DNA from: Toxoplasma gondii ME49
Lineage: Eukaryota; Apicomplexa; Conoidasida; Eucoccidiorida; Sarcocystidae
Direction of reading: 5' to 3'
Assembly (NCBI RefSeq): GCF_000006565.2
Contig: NC_031474.1
Span: forward strand, 1,364,001 to 1,428,000
DNA length: 64,000 nucleotides
Shown here: positions 24,401 through 36,500 of the stretch, one piece after another
How the letters are laid out: every line of letters begins with the position of its first letter
Numbering within the stretch: the stretch's first letter is position 1
Notes under the pieces: model-generated
Told to the model about the DNA's origin: nothing
The model's input: only the letters and a program-made list of their open reading frames with translations
Databases searched by the model: none
Translations under genes and position numbers: made by a program

Positions 24401-25126
24401 GAGGCCGGCCAGGTCAACGCTCGCGACGACCCGAAGGAGCGCGCGAATGCCTTGGCTGAGAAGTTCGACTTCGACAAGAACGCAGCCCTCAAGATTTGGT
24501 GCTTCGGTCCCGAGACGACTGGCGCCAACATGCTCATTGATACCACTCAGGGAGTGCAGTACCTGAACGAAATTAAGGAGCACTGCAACTCGGCCTTCCA
24601 GTGGGCCAGCAAGGAAGGTGTGCTCTGCGAAGAGAACATGCGTGGCATCCGCTTCAACCTTACCGACGTCACCATGCACGCTGACGCTATTCACCGTGGC
24701 GCTGGCCAGATCATGCCCACTTGCCGTCGTGTCCTGTACGCCTGCCAGTTGGCGTCTGCTCCCCGTCTCCAGGAGCCCATGTTCTTGGTTGACATCACCT
24801 GTCCCCAGGACGCCGTCGGTGGTATCTATTCCACCCTCAACACCCGCAGAGGGCACGTTTTCCACGAGGAACAGCGCTCCGGTACTCCGCTTGTCGAAAT
24901 CAAGGCGTACCTGCCCGTCGCCGAGTCCTTCGGTTTCACCACCGCCCTCCGTGCCGCCACTTCCGGACAGGCCTTCCCGCAGTGTGTGTTCGACCACTGG
25001 AGCACCCTCAACGGCGACCCTCTGGAGAAGGGCTCCAAGATGGAGGAGCTCGTCCACAACATCCGTACCCGCAAGAACCTGAAGCCTGAAATTCCGCCCT
25101 TCGAAAACTACTACGACAAGCTGTAA
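21458..25126 (+). CDS. EEF2: Translation elongation factor 2 (eEF2), 3 exons, 832 aa
   Basis: GTPase that translocates peptidyl-tRNA on the 80S ribosome. Exons: 21458-21460 (the ATG alone), 22455-23345, 23522-25126 (TAA); total 2499 nt. After the split start the protein reads [15 protein letters not shown]. GTPase motifs: AHVDHGKST (residues 26-34), the [12 protein letters not shown] switch I region, DSPGHVDF and NKVDR. Domain IV carries [16 protein letters not shown], with the diphthamide histidine at about residue 689. The C-terminus NYYDKL is canonical. Length is within ten residues of yeast eEF2. The coding sequence is strongly C-biased at third positions, as expected for a highly expressed gene. 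A 526-residue antisense ORF in the last exon is a shadow of that bias. Confidence 0.98.
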
Positions 25127-27692
25127 GGCGGATGTCCGTGAAGGTGGAGGGCACCCAGCCGAAGCGCGGCGCGGTGCGACGCACTGTCCCTACACTAAAG
25201 CCGAGTGTGTGGGAGACGGCATGCCTGTCAAGCGGTTCTTTGGGCAACTGCAAATGCCCTGGCCCTGTGGCGAGTTGGGGCCATGTAGTCGGCGTCGAAT
25301 ACCACGTGACCATCCATGTACTAGATCATTTGTTGATCTGTCGTCGCAAGGACCTCGCTGTGAGTCGTTGCTGGAGTCCTGTTTCTGTCGCACACGTATA
25401 GGTTTTGAAGCATCGTGAGCACGTATGGTGTGCCCAACCCGCAAGACGTGTCATGCGTTTGTACTTGTGGTGGGGGCGGAAAATGGTTTCTATGTACGCA
25501 TATACGTGTATGTTTGTGTACATGTGTATACGTATGTGACACAAGTGCCTTGTATGTTTGTGGGGGCAGACTGACGATGCGTGAGACGCCTGGTTTCTCA
25601 AAGAGACAGCGTCTGGTGCACGAGTGATGCGCTCTTTATTCCTAAGTGTCGTTTACTGCGACCTCAACGCATTCGACCATGACGGTTATTTAGGCCTCCA
25701 GGACCACAGATTTGTTCAGAAGAAAGTCGTTTTTTACATTCTGCGCCGGTACTGCGCTTTTGCGAAGCTTTACATCGTACGCCTAGATCCACACCTACAC
25801 GTGGGTACGCATTTACACAGTTTTTACCAACAGAATTGCTAGAAAGATCCCACTTGTCCATAGACCCCTCGCGGTGGCAACCAACGACCACACCGATGCG
25901 CCTTTTATGAGTGAAAATGAGGCAGGAGCAAGTGTCGCACAGAGTATCCCCGAAGCTTCGAACTGCTTCGTCGTCATTCCACAGTTTATGGTGGGTCCGG
26001 AGCCACAATTTCAAGATGAGTTACGCCTTTTCTAGTCAGCGGATCTGTGTTGACTATCTCGACTTCTTGCGATACCGACAGAAGAGTCCCGGTGTTCAGC
26101 GATACTATCTCGCTTACATTAGTAACAGCGTTCGTAGACAGCGACGACCACAGACAACACAACCAACTTTAGACGATACAATAAACATTTGTGTCGTGTT
26201 CATCTGTCGATTACACTGGTGCATGTGTGCTCGATCGAGTGCCGTGCGTAGAGAGTGTGTTTGAATGTCGTTGATCTAGGCGCTGTAAGTCTGCAGTGAT
26301 AAATCTTTGCCAAAATAGTAAAGTAAAACAGTTCGTCCGCACGCGCGTGCAGCTCCCCTCTTACGCGTATGAATGTGGATGCGACACTTTAAATGTGTGG
26401 ATGTATACATACGCATTCGTCTGCTTTTATCGTGGGTTCTGGTAGCAAGTCTTTACGCGACCCGCTAGCGCTGCGGCGATAGCTATTCGCGACTACCCGG
26501 TGCTCGCTTTCTCGGTTAGAATAGAGACGGATAAACCCTTGTCACTTTCCTGCACGAAGGAACGCGCCGGTCCTACAACGTACTGGCCTCCGTATGCGTG
26601 TATATTTTCGCGGTTTCGCCGTCCGAACTGTCCCCACCGCCCGTCAAAAATCAACGGTGTCCGAAAAGGCGAGTACATACGCATGTGCTCCAGATATGAT
26701 GACGGCATGAGCACCTACCACGCACGATTTCATCTTTAACATCATCGGACAGTAACAAAGCGAGAATCGTGTTCTTCAAGATTTGGGTCTTTGTCGTTGT
26801 ATGAATCCATAACATCAAAGTCTCGCGATCGGGAGCGGTCACTGTTGACCGAAAATTTCGCGAAGACCTTTCAAAACAAATCGATCCTCACTAGCGGCTG
26901 TACTGAGCCAGTACAAGTGGTCCAGAGAACTCGCGAAAAATGCTTGGGTTCGGTACAACGACTTCAAAAATCTAAACAGCACACGGTAAGTGTTGTGCAT
27001 TGAGAGTCCAGAAATTCACAGGACAAGGGTAAAAACTCTATGACATGAGAAGAAAACAAACCTGTTTTTTGTGGGGCGAGCCCCGCTACATATACGCATG
27101 TGCATTTAAAGAAATGTGGAGATGTGGGCACGTAGACAAGATTGTACGCCCCCGCGGAAACCACGGAAATTCTACAGACAAAGCGCCAGACCGGTGCCTG
27201 CGAACACTGGGGAAGATACCGCTAGTCGCTCTACGTCATGATATAACGCATCGATTTCTGGACTTGGACGACGACGTTGATCGCTGCACGACAGCCACAA
27301 AGATAACACAACAAGCGAGGAAGGATTCTTTGCTGTTGAAGCTTCCGCCGGATGCGCGTTTGTTCGACAGAGGTACACTCTTTCAGTCGTGCGGCATAAT
27401 GCAAATTTCACAAAATAGATTCAATACAGGCTTGCAGTGTTTGGTTACAAAATAAGCAGTGAGGCCCCGAATCCGCCTGCCCCCGTCAGCGTACTCTACC
27501 AGTCCTATAAAAAGAGATAGGAACGGTAGAGATACAGAACAGTTGCCGAAATACAATAGGTTCAGGTAATGTTTGTTCTGCGAAGTAGGTCTCTTGCACA
27601 CGCAGTCAACTGCATTGTTTACAAACGTCTTCCTGTGTGATGTAGTGAGCACTACAGTGGCATACGATCACTTTTCGTGGTGAGTGTGCGTG
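25127..27692. other. Convergent gap between eEF2 and the AN1 zinc-finger gene
   Basis: Mixed-composition DNA with short ORFs on both strands and no recognisable domain. It should contain both 3' UTRs. I see nothing else in it. Confidence 0.5.
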
Positions 27693-29725
27693 TCAATCGC
27701 CTCCCTCCGTAGCTCGTTCGACGTCTTTCACTGGTCTCCCGATATACGAACTTACTTGCTGCTTTGTTAACTGCGGCGCGGGCGGCCCTAAAAATAAAAA
27801 CAAGGTACAGTCGTAGTGCGTTGCTTTCAGAGGTCAGTCCGCAAGAAGGCAACACAATATACTCATCCCGAACTTTCGCCTGAATCCCTCTCTTTATCTT
27901 CCGGCGGACACACCATCAAGCTTCTGGCCGCTGAGTCGTTTCTCCAGACGGAACAGAAAATGCACTGGGATCCTGATTTCGTCGTGGAGTGTGGTTTGAC
28001 GAATCTGCAGCGTTGGTATATCGTTTTCTTTTGAGCTTACCTTTGGCACTCGAGGCGGCACTCTTCGCTACCTTTGGTGGTGTTGTTTTTTCACCTCCAG
28101 AGGAAGAGACGGAGCTGTGCAATTTGAAGAGGTGGAAACTTCGAGCTCGTTGCTGCTTCTCTCTGCGAGCCTGTTGGACTCTCTGACAGTCATGGTCTTC
28201 CTGAAGACGGTGCTTCAAACAAACATTCTGGTCGCATGCTTTGCAGTGGTAAGTCGTGATATCTGTGAGGCGCTGAACCGCAGACACAGTCTCACCCAGC
28301 AAACGCAATAATAAAATCATTCGAGTCTACACACAAACATGGCGTTACTTGCCTCTTCGAGCCTCTAGGCCACTACGCCTGAGTCGCCTGGTCAAAAACA
28401 GCCCCGGCACGGATACTGGGTGGCGGGAAGCACCTGAACAGAAACGCACTTTCTACATCCAACAGCTTAGTGGAAGGCGTTCTCTCTCCGAAAAGAACAG
28501 AAGGGTCACTCTCTTCTATGTACCCAGCTGGCTGTTTTCAGGTGTATGCCTTGCATTGACGTGTCATCCCCCACAGCCTGACAGCTGGCGTCGTTATAAC
28601 GACAGCAGTTCATGAACAAGCGTGCGCATGGGTGAATCACTCCAAGTGGACCCTTTCCCAATGTGTCCAGAAGAAACAAAAACCCATCGGATCAATTTTC
28701 CAAACAGGCTGACGCGCTGCGGTACTTGCCTCTCTGCAGCCTCTGATAGGGCAGGCGCAACCCCTCAGCTGACGACGTCGTTCCTCGTACTTCTCCGGCT
28801 GGCACGTCGGCCTGTGTCGTTCCGCCGCTGAGGCCTCTCCTTCTTCATTTCTCTGACGAAAACGAAACACAAAAGGGGAATCTGGCAGCAGGGTATACGA
28901 ACGAGCTCTTTCATCTCCACATCTCTCACGGTAGTATTGCCTGCGACACGTGTCGCTGAGCGTGGCTGCGGAAGAACCGCGAAAGAGTTGAGAGACAAGC
29001 AGAGAAGTCCTTCCTACGGAGTGGTTACAGAAGCACCTCCTAACATGTCAAGACTGCCGTTCTCGTCATTGCAACTGGCCCGCTGCAGTGGGCGCTCTCG
29101 CATGTCCCAGTGAGTAGAGACGTCACACGACAGCAGTACGTCGAAGAATCATGTGGAGGCAGGAACGCCGGAACCGCAACGCACTGATGGATGTGTCAAA
29201 GCATGTTCGAAAGTAACAGATCCTATACTTTTTGGGATGTGGTATGCTTTGTCGAAAACTTACCATGGGAATGGCTTCCAGACACGTCGGGCATACGTAC
29301 ACACGCCGATCTCCGGAGCGAATTCGCGGGCAATTGTGGCTCTCCGGAACGTAGTGGTCAACGCAGAACTGAGAAAGCGGGTGAAAAGGAAGGAAGAGAC
29401 TACACTGGTGATGCAGGACGAGGAAAATCCGGAGAGGAAATGGGTGCGGTGCTGCCAGAGCTAAAAAGAATTTGTTCACTACGCTGAACAGACTGTGAAC
29501 ATGTCCAAGGCACGCCAATCGATGCAGCAGTATCCCGCATTCCCTCCTTGGCAAGCCCCTCGAAGCCCAACAGGGTGTGTCCTCCAAGTGACGTGTCTTG
29601 CCCTCGAGAGGCCAGCATTAGAAACTCACCACTTTGCCGCATTTGTTGCAGTGGAACGGAAGGAAATCCCTCATGCCACACAAAGCCTGACTGCAGACGT
29701 CGCCTTTATCTGAAAAGACCGCCAT
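27693..29725 (-). CDS. AN1-type zinc-finger protein (ZFAND2-like), 5 exons, 214 aa
   Basis: ZFAND2-type proteins link the proteasome or p97 to stressed or ER-associated substrates. Exons in order: 29630-29725, 29264-29368, 28726-28852, 28041-28262, 27693-27787; total 645 nt. The first AN1 finger spans the first junction: CSQALC, FHCNKCGKV, FCVDHYVPESHNC. The linker includes CPTCLEAIPM and CQPEKYEERRRQL. The second finger is CPIRGC, YHCKACDQNVCLKH and EDHDC. Metal ligands are complete in both. The exon 3 donor is read as GTACCG; a GC donor three bases upstream is also in frame but gives a longer, less typical spacer. The last exon, reading GPPAPQLTKQQ, is supported by phase only. Confidence 0.85.
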
Positions 29726-31218
29726 TATGGAAAAAGGGGATGCCGAACATACAAAACCTTCTACACACGAATGAGGTCTGTTTCTTGGACCGGGTCTTGC
29801 ACCACGCCAAAACGCGACATTAATCAGGTGTCATCTGATCCCTGACTACGTCACGAGTGTAGAGCGCTTGCGGAGCATGCTGATATAGAAGGCTCAGCTG
29901 CTGTAAGGATATAAGACACAGGGTGCCTTCCACCAAGCCGCGGGTTGTCCAACGTCTCGTTCAACGGCCTGTAACAAACGGAGTGGTGGTTTCTCGCAGC
30001 TCCTGAATCCAGTCGGAGAGCAACACTTGTATACAAAGGTTAAACTTTCCACCTTCCACTGGCGGATTCCGCAACAAGAAGCAGAGGCAAATTGCAGCAC
30101 GACCACAGCTGGATGAGCCATGTGACAGTTGCTGGGGCGCGGGTGGCTCAGGACCAAAGATCAAAGGACGCATCCACACTCCAGGGCACTTGATGCATGC
30201 ACAGTTGGTGACAGTCCAGTTAACGATACACGCCTAATGAATTGCAGTCAGGCCGACAACGCATTTCTTAACGGCAAATTCGAGTTGACAGACGCCATGG
30301 GTGGAAGCAGGCAAATCGCCGTAGAGGTGGATCATACGAACGACGATCACAAATCAGCAGTGCTCAACGTAAGGCTTACTCACCAAAAGAAGGCTGCCCG
30401 TTATTTGTGTACGTTGTATCTGGATGTAAACTGTGCTTTGAAAGAGTGTAAAATGGGCAGATCAGCGGATGCGAGCAGTCTACGACTTTTCGGCCAGCCG
30501 GTTACAACTGCATGCGGCAAGGCAGGACCACGATGAGCTGGTCACCACAGGCCAGCAAGCTGCCAGGGGGCTACAAGTCTGACCTCCGCTTGACCGACGA
30601 TACATACGTAAGAACGCACAGCATGTTCCTTATGGAAATTCAGCAAGGAATGAGTGTCCTTGAATTAGTGTTTCTGTAGTCAGCTATCAACGTGCTCAAT
30701 ATGCGCAAGCCCCGGGCTCGGCCTCGCCGTCATCGGGACAATCTCAAATGTAGTACACTACGATCTCATGTTCTTCATTCCGTATCTGTCGCCAAGCGTT
30801 CCACTATCTCTGTTTGCGTGTGCCTCCTGTGGGAATATTGGAGCGCATTACTCCTCCATTTGCCGATATCGGCAATTCTATTCGAACATATCTAAGAAGG
30901 TGTGTAGCCCTGGGGCGAGATTGGGGTACGCTTCCCCTTTTCTTGCGGGTTTATTGCTGAAAGGGCGTCAACCCCACGGTACCGTCCGTATTCTGAATGT
31001 TTTTTCACGTTGAGTGAGGGGGAATGAAAACAGTAAATGTGCTCGGGATCTGACTTGCCTCCCAGCCCTACTGTACGTACAGTACAACTGTCAGTGTAAC
31101 ACCATCCACAGCATGCATTCTGTCAGTTTCCATCGTGATCTGCCTCTCTAGCCGAAGGCGTATGCTGGGATAAAACATGGTTCCTTAAGTGTTTTCTTCA
31201 TGTTGAGTGGGCGAAGCC
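29726..31218. other. Gap upstream of the AN1 gene
   Basis: Presumed promoter of the AN1 gene on its left. Plus-strand ORFs at 30129-30536 and 30768-31013 have no motif and no convincing splice partners. Nothing else seen. Confidence 0.45.
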
Positions 31219-31802
31219 ATGGGTTACTATTTTGCGATCATAACTGTGTTTGTGGGACTCTTCTGCGCCGGAGCAGCGGAGCTGGAATTTTCGTTTTCTC
31301 ACACGCCTGCTTGTCATATTCCTTCACCAGAAGACTTTGAAGCAGTAAGCGAAAGAACAGTTGTGAGGATTTTCTCGAGACTCATATGAATTTCCCCCAG
31401 GGATGCGGCCCAGGAAACTCATGCGTCAAGCCGTGTTATAAGTAAACCAGCGATTCCTTGCTGTTTGCGTAACACATAAATAACTAGTTTGCCTTGTAGC
31501 CAGTTTTTGCCGACCCAGAGGCCTACATTTTACTTCCAGGGGCTGCCGGCAGAAGAAGGTTAGCACTTTGAACCGTTCGATAGGCTCCGAGGAATAGCAT
31601 GTCTACCGAATCAGATGTCTGGATAGAGGTCTTGTCGTTGCTGCACCCACCTACACTGTGTAACGGAGAGCTGTTGGAAGTGTTTCATCCAGAAAAACGG
31701 CGTTTTGGCTCGTTTTCTATCACTCCAATCACAAACGAAGGTGAGCCGTGCAAGCATGTTTGGGGCCTCTCTTCTCTACAGAAAAACACCTTGACCTTGC
31801 AG
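31219..31802 (+). CDS. Possible secreted or membrane protein, N-terminal exons (3' end unresolved)
   Basis: The start MGYYFAIITVFVGLFCAGAA is a classic signal peptide, followed by ELEFSFSHTPACHIPSPEDF. Exon 1 would be 31219-31344 (donor GTAAGC, phase 0). Three very small exons continue it with matching phases and good acceptors: 31540-31558 (19 nt), 31693-31740 (48 nt, RRFGSFSITPITNE) and 31782-31802 (21 nt). A further open stretch at about 32198-32276 fits the same phase. An open frame at about 32574-32745 (KLETCVEDVLTSVSSG) may be the last exon, but its phase does not join directly. The product is not recognised. The signal peptide is the firmest part; the rest is a chain of inferences. Confidence 0.35.
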
Positions 31803-33503
31803 GTATGTACATTGTGGCAGTCTTTCAGGTATGCAGCACCTACATAAATTAGAGAGAAAGTGGAACAGACTGTCATGTGTTGTTTAGGGAAGACGTGCGG
31901 AGAGCGGAGTACTAAGTATCCAGAAGTTCTGTATCACTAAGTTTTGAATAGTAGATGACTATCGATTCAGCGTGCTCCCCCGCGAACATCACTCCTACAC
32001 GCATGTCGTGTCAACATATGTGTGGCTTTGTCTAGCATAACTCCAGCAAAGTAATTTTTGAATGCTTTTACACCTTCACATACGTTGTACAAGTCCATCT
32101 ACACCTCCCCTCTACTCTGAATCGGCGGGTGGACAGTGACCTGTTAACTATATTTCATCAACTATCTCACTAAAGTCAGCACCTCAATACAGTATTTCGC
32201 GCATTGTACAGGGAGTCGGCACGAGCGTCAGACAGAGTCGCTATGACGCTCCGGTCACAGCAAAACGCAGGTGTTTGCAGAAAAGAGACCAAGTTCCCTC
32301 CGTTTTGCACTGGAACTTGCATGTCTATATGCTGCCTAGGAGTTTCCAAAATACGAATCATCCTGATACTTTGCCCGAAAGCGTTCGCACTCCTGCAATT
32401 CCGTCTACGCATCGTACGGGAGCAACTGAACAGGACAAAGACCAATTTCGTTGTCCGGCGGCACACACAGTAAACCAGATTTTTCTCGGTTCTGCCACCA
32501 CTAATCTTTCGACTCAGTTCCCAGGCTGCGAACGTGAGCTCTAATCTCAAAAAAAACCATGCTACAGTCTCAATGCTGTCAAGACAAAGTTGGAAACTTG
32601 CGTTGAAGACGTGTTGACTTCCGTCAGTTCCGGAACAAGATGCTCCCTGTCCGGGATTAAGAGCGGACGTGTCGCCCGTTGTGCACTGGCACCGACAATA
32701 ATAGGAAACGAGAAAACATTGTTGCTAAAAGTGTTGCGGTGAACGTAATTTCGAGTAGCTGCAAAGTACGTCCGTCTTCCGCCTTTCTCTGCAACTTCTC
32801 GGCGAAAATTGCGTAGCCAGACCGTAAACTTCAGCGCACATGCAACCACCATTAACGCTGTGTTTCACGCCACACTCGACCTTACCAACGCTGGTAGCCG
32901 GCGAATTGGAGGGCAAAATTAGTAAGCCTTGATCTCCGCCAGTCAAAGTGTTTGGGCACTAAATGTGCAAAACTGTGAAGAAAGACTCCCTAACTGGACT
33001 ACTTGCTAGCGACTTTGATTCAGAGTGTCGTTAACGACGTGCCCGCCACTGTCGTTCCCACCTCTGCCCACACACAGGCACCACCCTTTGTGTCACGATC
33101 TCGAGTGCTGTCTTCGACTTCTCTTCTCGTGTTCCCTGGTCCTGTTGTTCATTCGGCGACGTGCACGCCGTAGCACTCACCCTAATTCTGTTAGACTCTC
33201 TGTCATACTGTCTCCTGACTGGAAAGTGAATGGCACTGCGTATATCCGTCTCCTTTCTTGCATGAGGTTTTTTTTCGACAGTCTTCCCTCTTGTACACAC
33301 TCGGCCGGCCGTGAATCCCCGAAGCCAGAGGCAGTCGGTTCGTAATGCCCTGAAAGAGACATCCTGACGGTATTACTTTCATATGTTTGGGGTGCTGTAA
33401 AGGCGGGGTTATCCAGAGTCAGAGTCCACGAAAGAAGTGTGGAAAACCGTCACCGACTCTACAAGCTCGTTGAGCGCCGTTTCGATCCGTACTCCTCGCC
33501 ACC
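31803..33503. other. Region between the putative secreted-protein exons and CCT3
   Basis: May contain further exons of the gene starting at 31219 (see candidates at 32198 and 32574) and the CCT3 promoter. No family-level similarity recognised. Confidence 0.4.
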
Positions 33504-36500
33504 ATGATTCGTCCACAGGGTCCCGTCCTTGTTCTCAAACAGAACACCAAAAGAGAACAAGGCAGGAAAGCACAGCTGGCAAACATTCAAGTAAGGTTTT
33601 CCTTCGGGGCACGTCTTCAGTCAGATGCTCTTCTCTCTGCATGGCGGTATTGGGAGACAAGGCCTTCGTGAACCATCCCCTGCGCAAGAGAGGGACGGAA
33701 TAACGCTAAGACAGCGAAAGAGACGAAAGGATGACCGAAGAGCGACACACGGATGCGGGGGGAAGAGGAGGATCCTGAGGGAGGCATGTTGACGGGGGTG
33801 CGGGAGGCCGGAAACGGATGCACGGGAGACAGGAACGTGAAGAGGGGTGGCAAAAGACTGAGAAAGGAAAGGCGACAAAGGAAAAAGGTCCAACCTGCAT
33901 GTGGATAGGGCGGTACTTCCCCAAGGCAGTCACAATGTGAAACGGCGCCATTGCACCGGATCTGTGTGTGTGTGTGTGTGCGGGTGTGTGCTCGCACTCC
34001 TTGCTCGCCACTTGGCAACACACGCAATTCCAGTGCACTTCATGTTATCGAGTCTCTCCCTCGAACTCAGAATGCCAAAGAAAAAGTCGATGACGCACTT
34101 CCGTAAGGTGTCTTTCCCGGGGCGATTCCCTCGCTGCTGGCTGTGACTCAATCGCTTTCGTGGTCGGAAAGTGCTCAGGAAGTTGTTGACCTACACGCCG
34201 AGTTCTTTTCAGCGACAGAGAACGCGCTACCATCCACGTGGATGCGCCGGCCGCGCTCTGCGGATGTTCTTTGCAAAGGTGGCTGACACCCTTACGAGTG
34301 TAGGAGGCCCAGAGACTGTACAGACACAACTCGGTTCTGTTCACAGCTTCGTTCTGTCGACGCGTGTGTTCTGCTTGTCTCTGCAGGCCAGCAAGGCCAT
34401 TGCAGATATTGTCCGCACGACCTTAGGGCCGTCTTCGATGTTGAAGATGCTTCTCGATCCCCTTGGAGGCATTGTGCTCACTAATGATGGAAACGCGATT
34501 CTGCGTGAGGTAGGTTGCTCTGAACATGGACAACTGTGTTGAATTTCGCATAAGCAGTTTAGAAGGCGTGCATCGTAGAGATACTCGAGTGCGCAGGTAG
34601 TCAGTTCCTCTGCTCCGTGAGAAACCACACGACTGTGGACGTCAAGCCTTCGCGGCAAACACGGAGACAAATGCAAAATGTCGACTGTGGCGAGTCCTGA
34701 ATGGGTGCCATTGCTTGTCGTCGACTGTGGACTCTCTGTCAGAAGAGAATTAGCAATCGAGATACTTTCCTCCGTTTCTGACAAATTTAACTTAGGGGAA
34801 CCAACAGGGTCCACACGTGTGTAACCGAACACATTGTGTGCTTACCTGTGTACATAGATGTAGCGTATACATTCATGCATATGCAAATATGTCTATGCAC
34901 ATTTGGATACACGTAGACGCATTTAAAGATATGCGACACTTTGCCCTTGACGGAGACGGGTATGGGCTGTTGGTGGCGACCGCTGTGTCCCAATTTTCTT
35001 CGGTTTCTGGGTGTGTCTTCTCAGGTGGATGTGCTTCATCCAGCGGCGAAGACGATGATTGAGTTATCTCGCACGCAAGACGAAGAAGTGGGCGATGGGA
35101 GCACGAGTGTGGTTGTTCTTGCCGGGGAGGTTCTTGCCGGGGCCGTCGATTTGTTGGAGAAGCAGCAACTGCATCCGTCAGTGATTTCGCACGGCTATGT
35201 GTTGGCTTTGGAAGACACTTTGAAGTACATGAGCGAAATCGCGATCGACGTGGATGTCAGCGACGACGCGAAGCTGCGCCAAGTCGTCGACGCCTGCCTC
35301 AACACAAAGTTCTCTTCTCGCTGGGAAGGTCGTATCAGTCAGATGGCCATTGATGCTGTGCGCAAAGTCGAAATCAAGCTGCCGAATGGCAAGAAGGAAA
35401 TCGACATCAAACGCTACGCCAAAGTCGAAAAGATCCCTGGAGGCGACCTCGAGGAATCCAGAGTCCTCGACGGCGTCATGGTCAACAAGGATGTCACTCA
35501 CGCAAAGATGCGCCGATACATCGCGAACCCCAAGGCAAGTTAGGGAGGAAGAGAGGACAGTTCCTACAGAGGGAGCGAAGCAGACAGAACGGAAGGACGC
35601 GCGTGTGCAGAGACTCTTTCTGCTCAAGGGTATCGAGGCGGACTGTCTTACTAGGGTGGGAGAGAAAGGCAAAAGTGTGACCGCGGGGCGAGTGACATCT
35701 GCGCCAAGAGAACACAGAGGGATCTTCACGAGAGACGTCGCGATCGAGCACCAGAGGAACAAAGTGAAGAGAGCAGCGAATAATTCTTTTAGAACAACCG
35801 TATCTCAGGAAACCATGCGTCCGCATCTACGCATTTGCTCAGTTTTTTTCCGTCATGTACACCATGGAGGTGTCTATATATTCAAGATGTGATTTGCACA
35901 CTTGTAGAGAGGGACATCTTCACATGCACGCATACATATATATATATATATATATATGTTAGTGGGCACGCATTGACAAGTGTGCCTGGTTGAAGTGGGA
36001 GTTGGCGTCGCTCTGGAGATGCACGCATACATACGTATATATATAAATACATATATATATATATGTACATGCGCATGCGGAGCTGGAAACTGGCAGTGGC
36101 GTGTTGTCTTCTTGGTTTTTCCCCTCAGGTTTTGTTGCTGGACTGCCCTCTGGAGTACAAGAAGGGTGAGTCTCAGACCTACGTGGAGATCACGAAGGAA
36201 GATGAGTGGGCGAAGCTGTTGGAACAGGAAGAGAAAGAAGTTCGCGCAATGTGCGACGACATTATTGCTAGCGGGTGCAACCTGGTCATCACCGAGAAAG
36301 GCGTCAGCGACTTGGCTCAGCACTTCCTCGTGAAGGCAGGCATCAGCTGCATTCGCCGTGTCAGGAAAACTGACAACAATCGCATTGCCCGCGTCACAGG
36401 AGCCACCATCGTCAACCGCACAGAAGAAATCACAAAGGAAGACGTCGGCACCAAATGCGGACTCTTCGAAGTCAAAAAGATTGGTAAGGCGATTCTTGTC

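Noticed and set aside
23477..25057. 526-residue minus-strand ORF antisense to eEF2
   Set aside because: It lies opposite a strongly codon-biased exon, has no family motif, and the plus strand is unambiguous eEF2. It is a shadow ORF.
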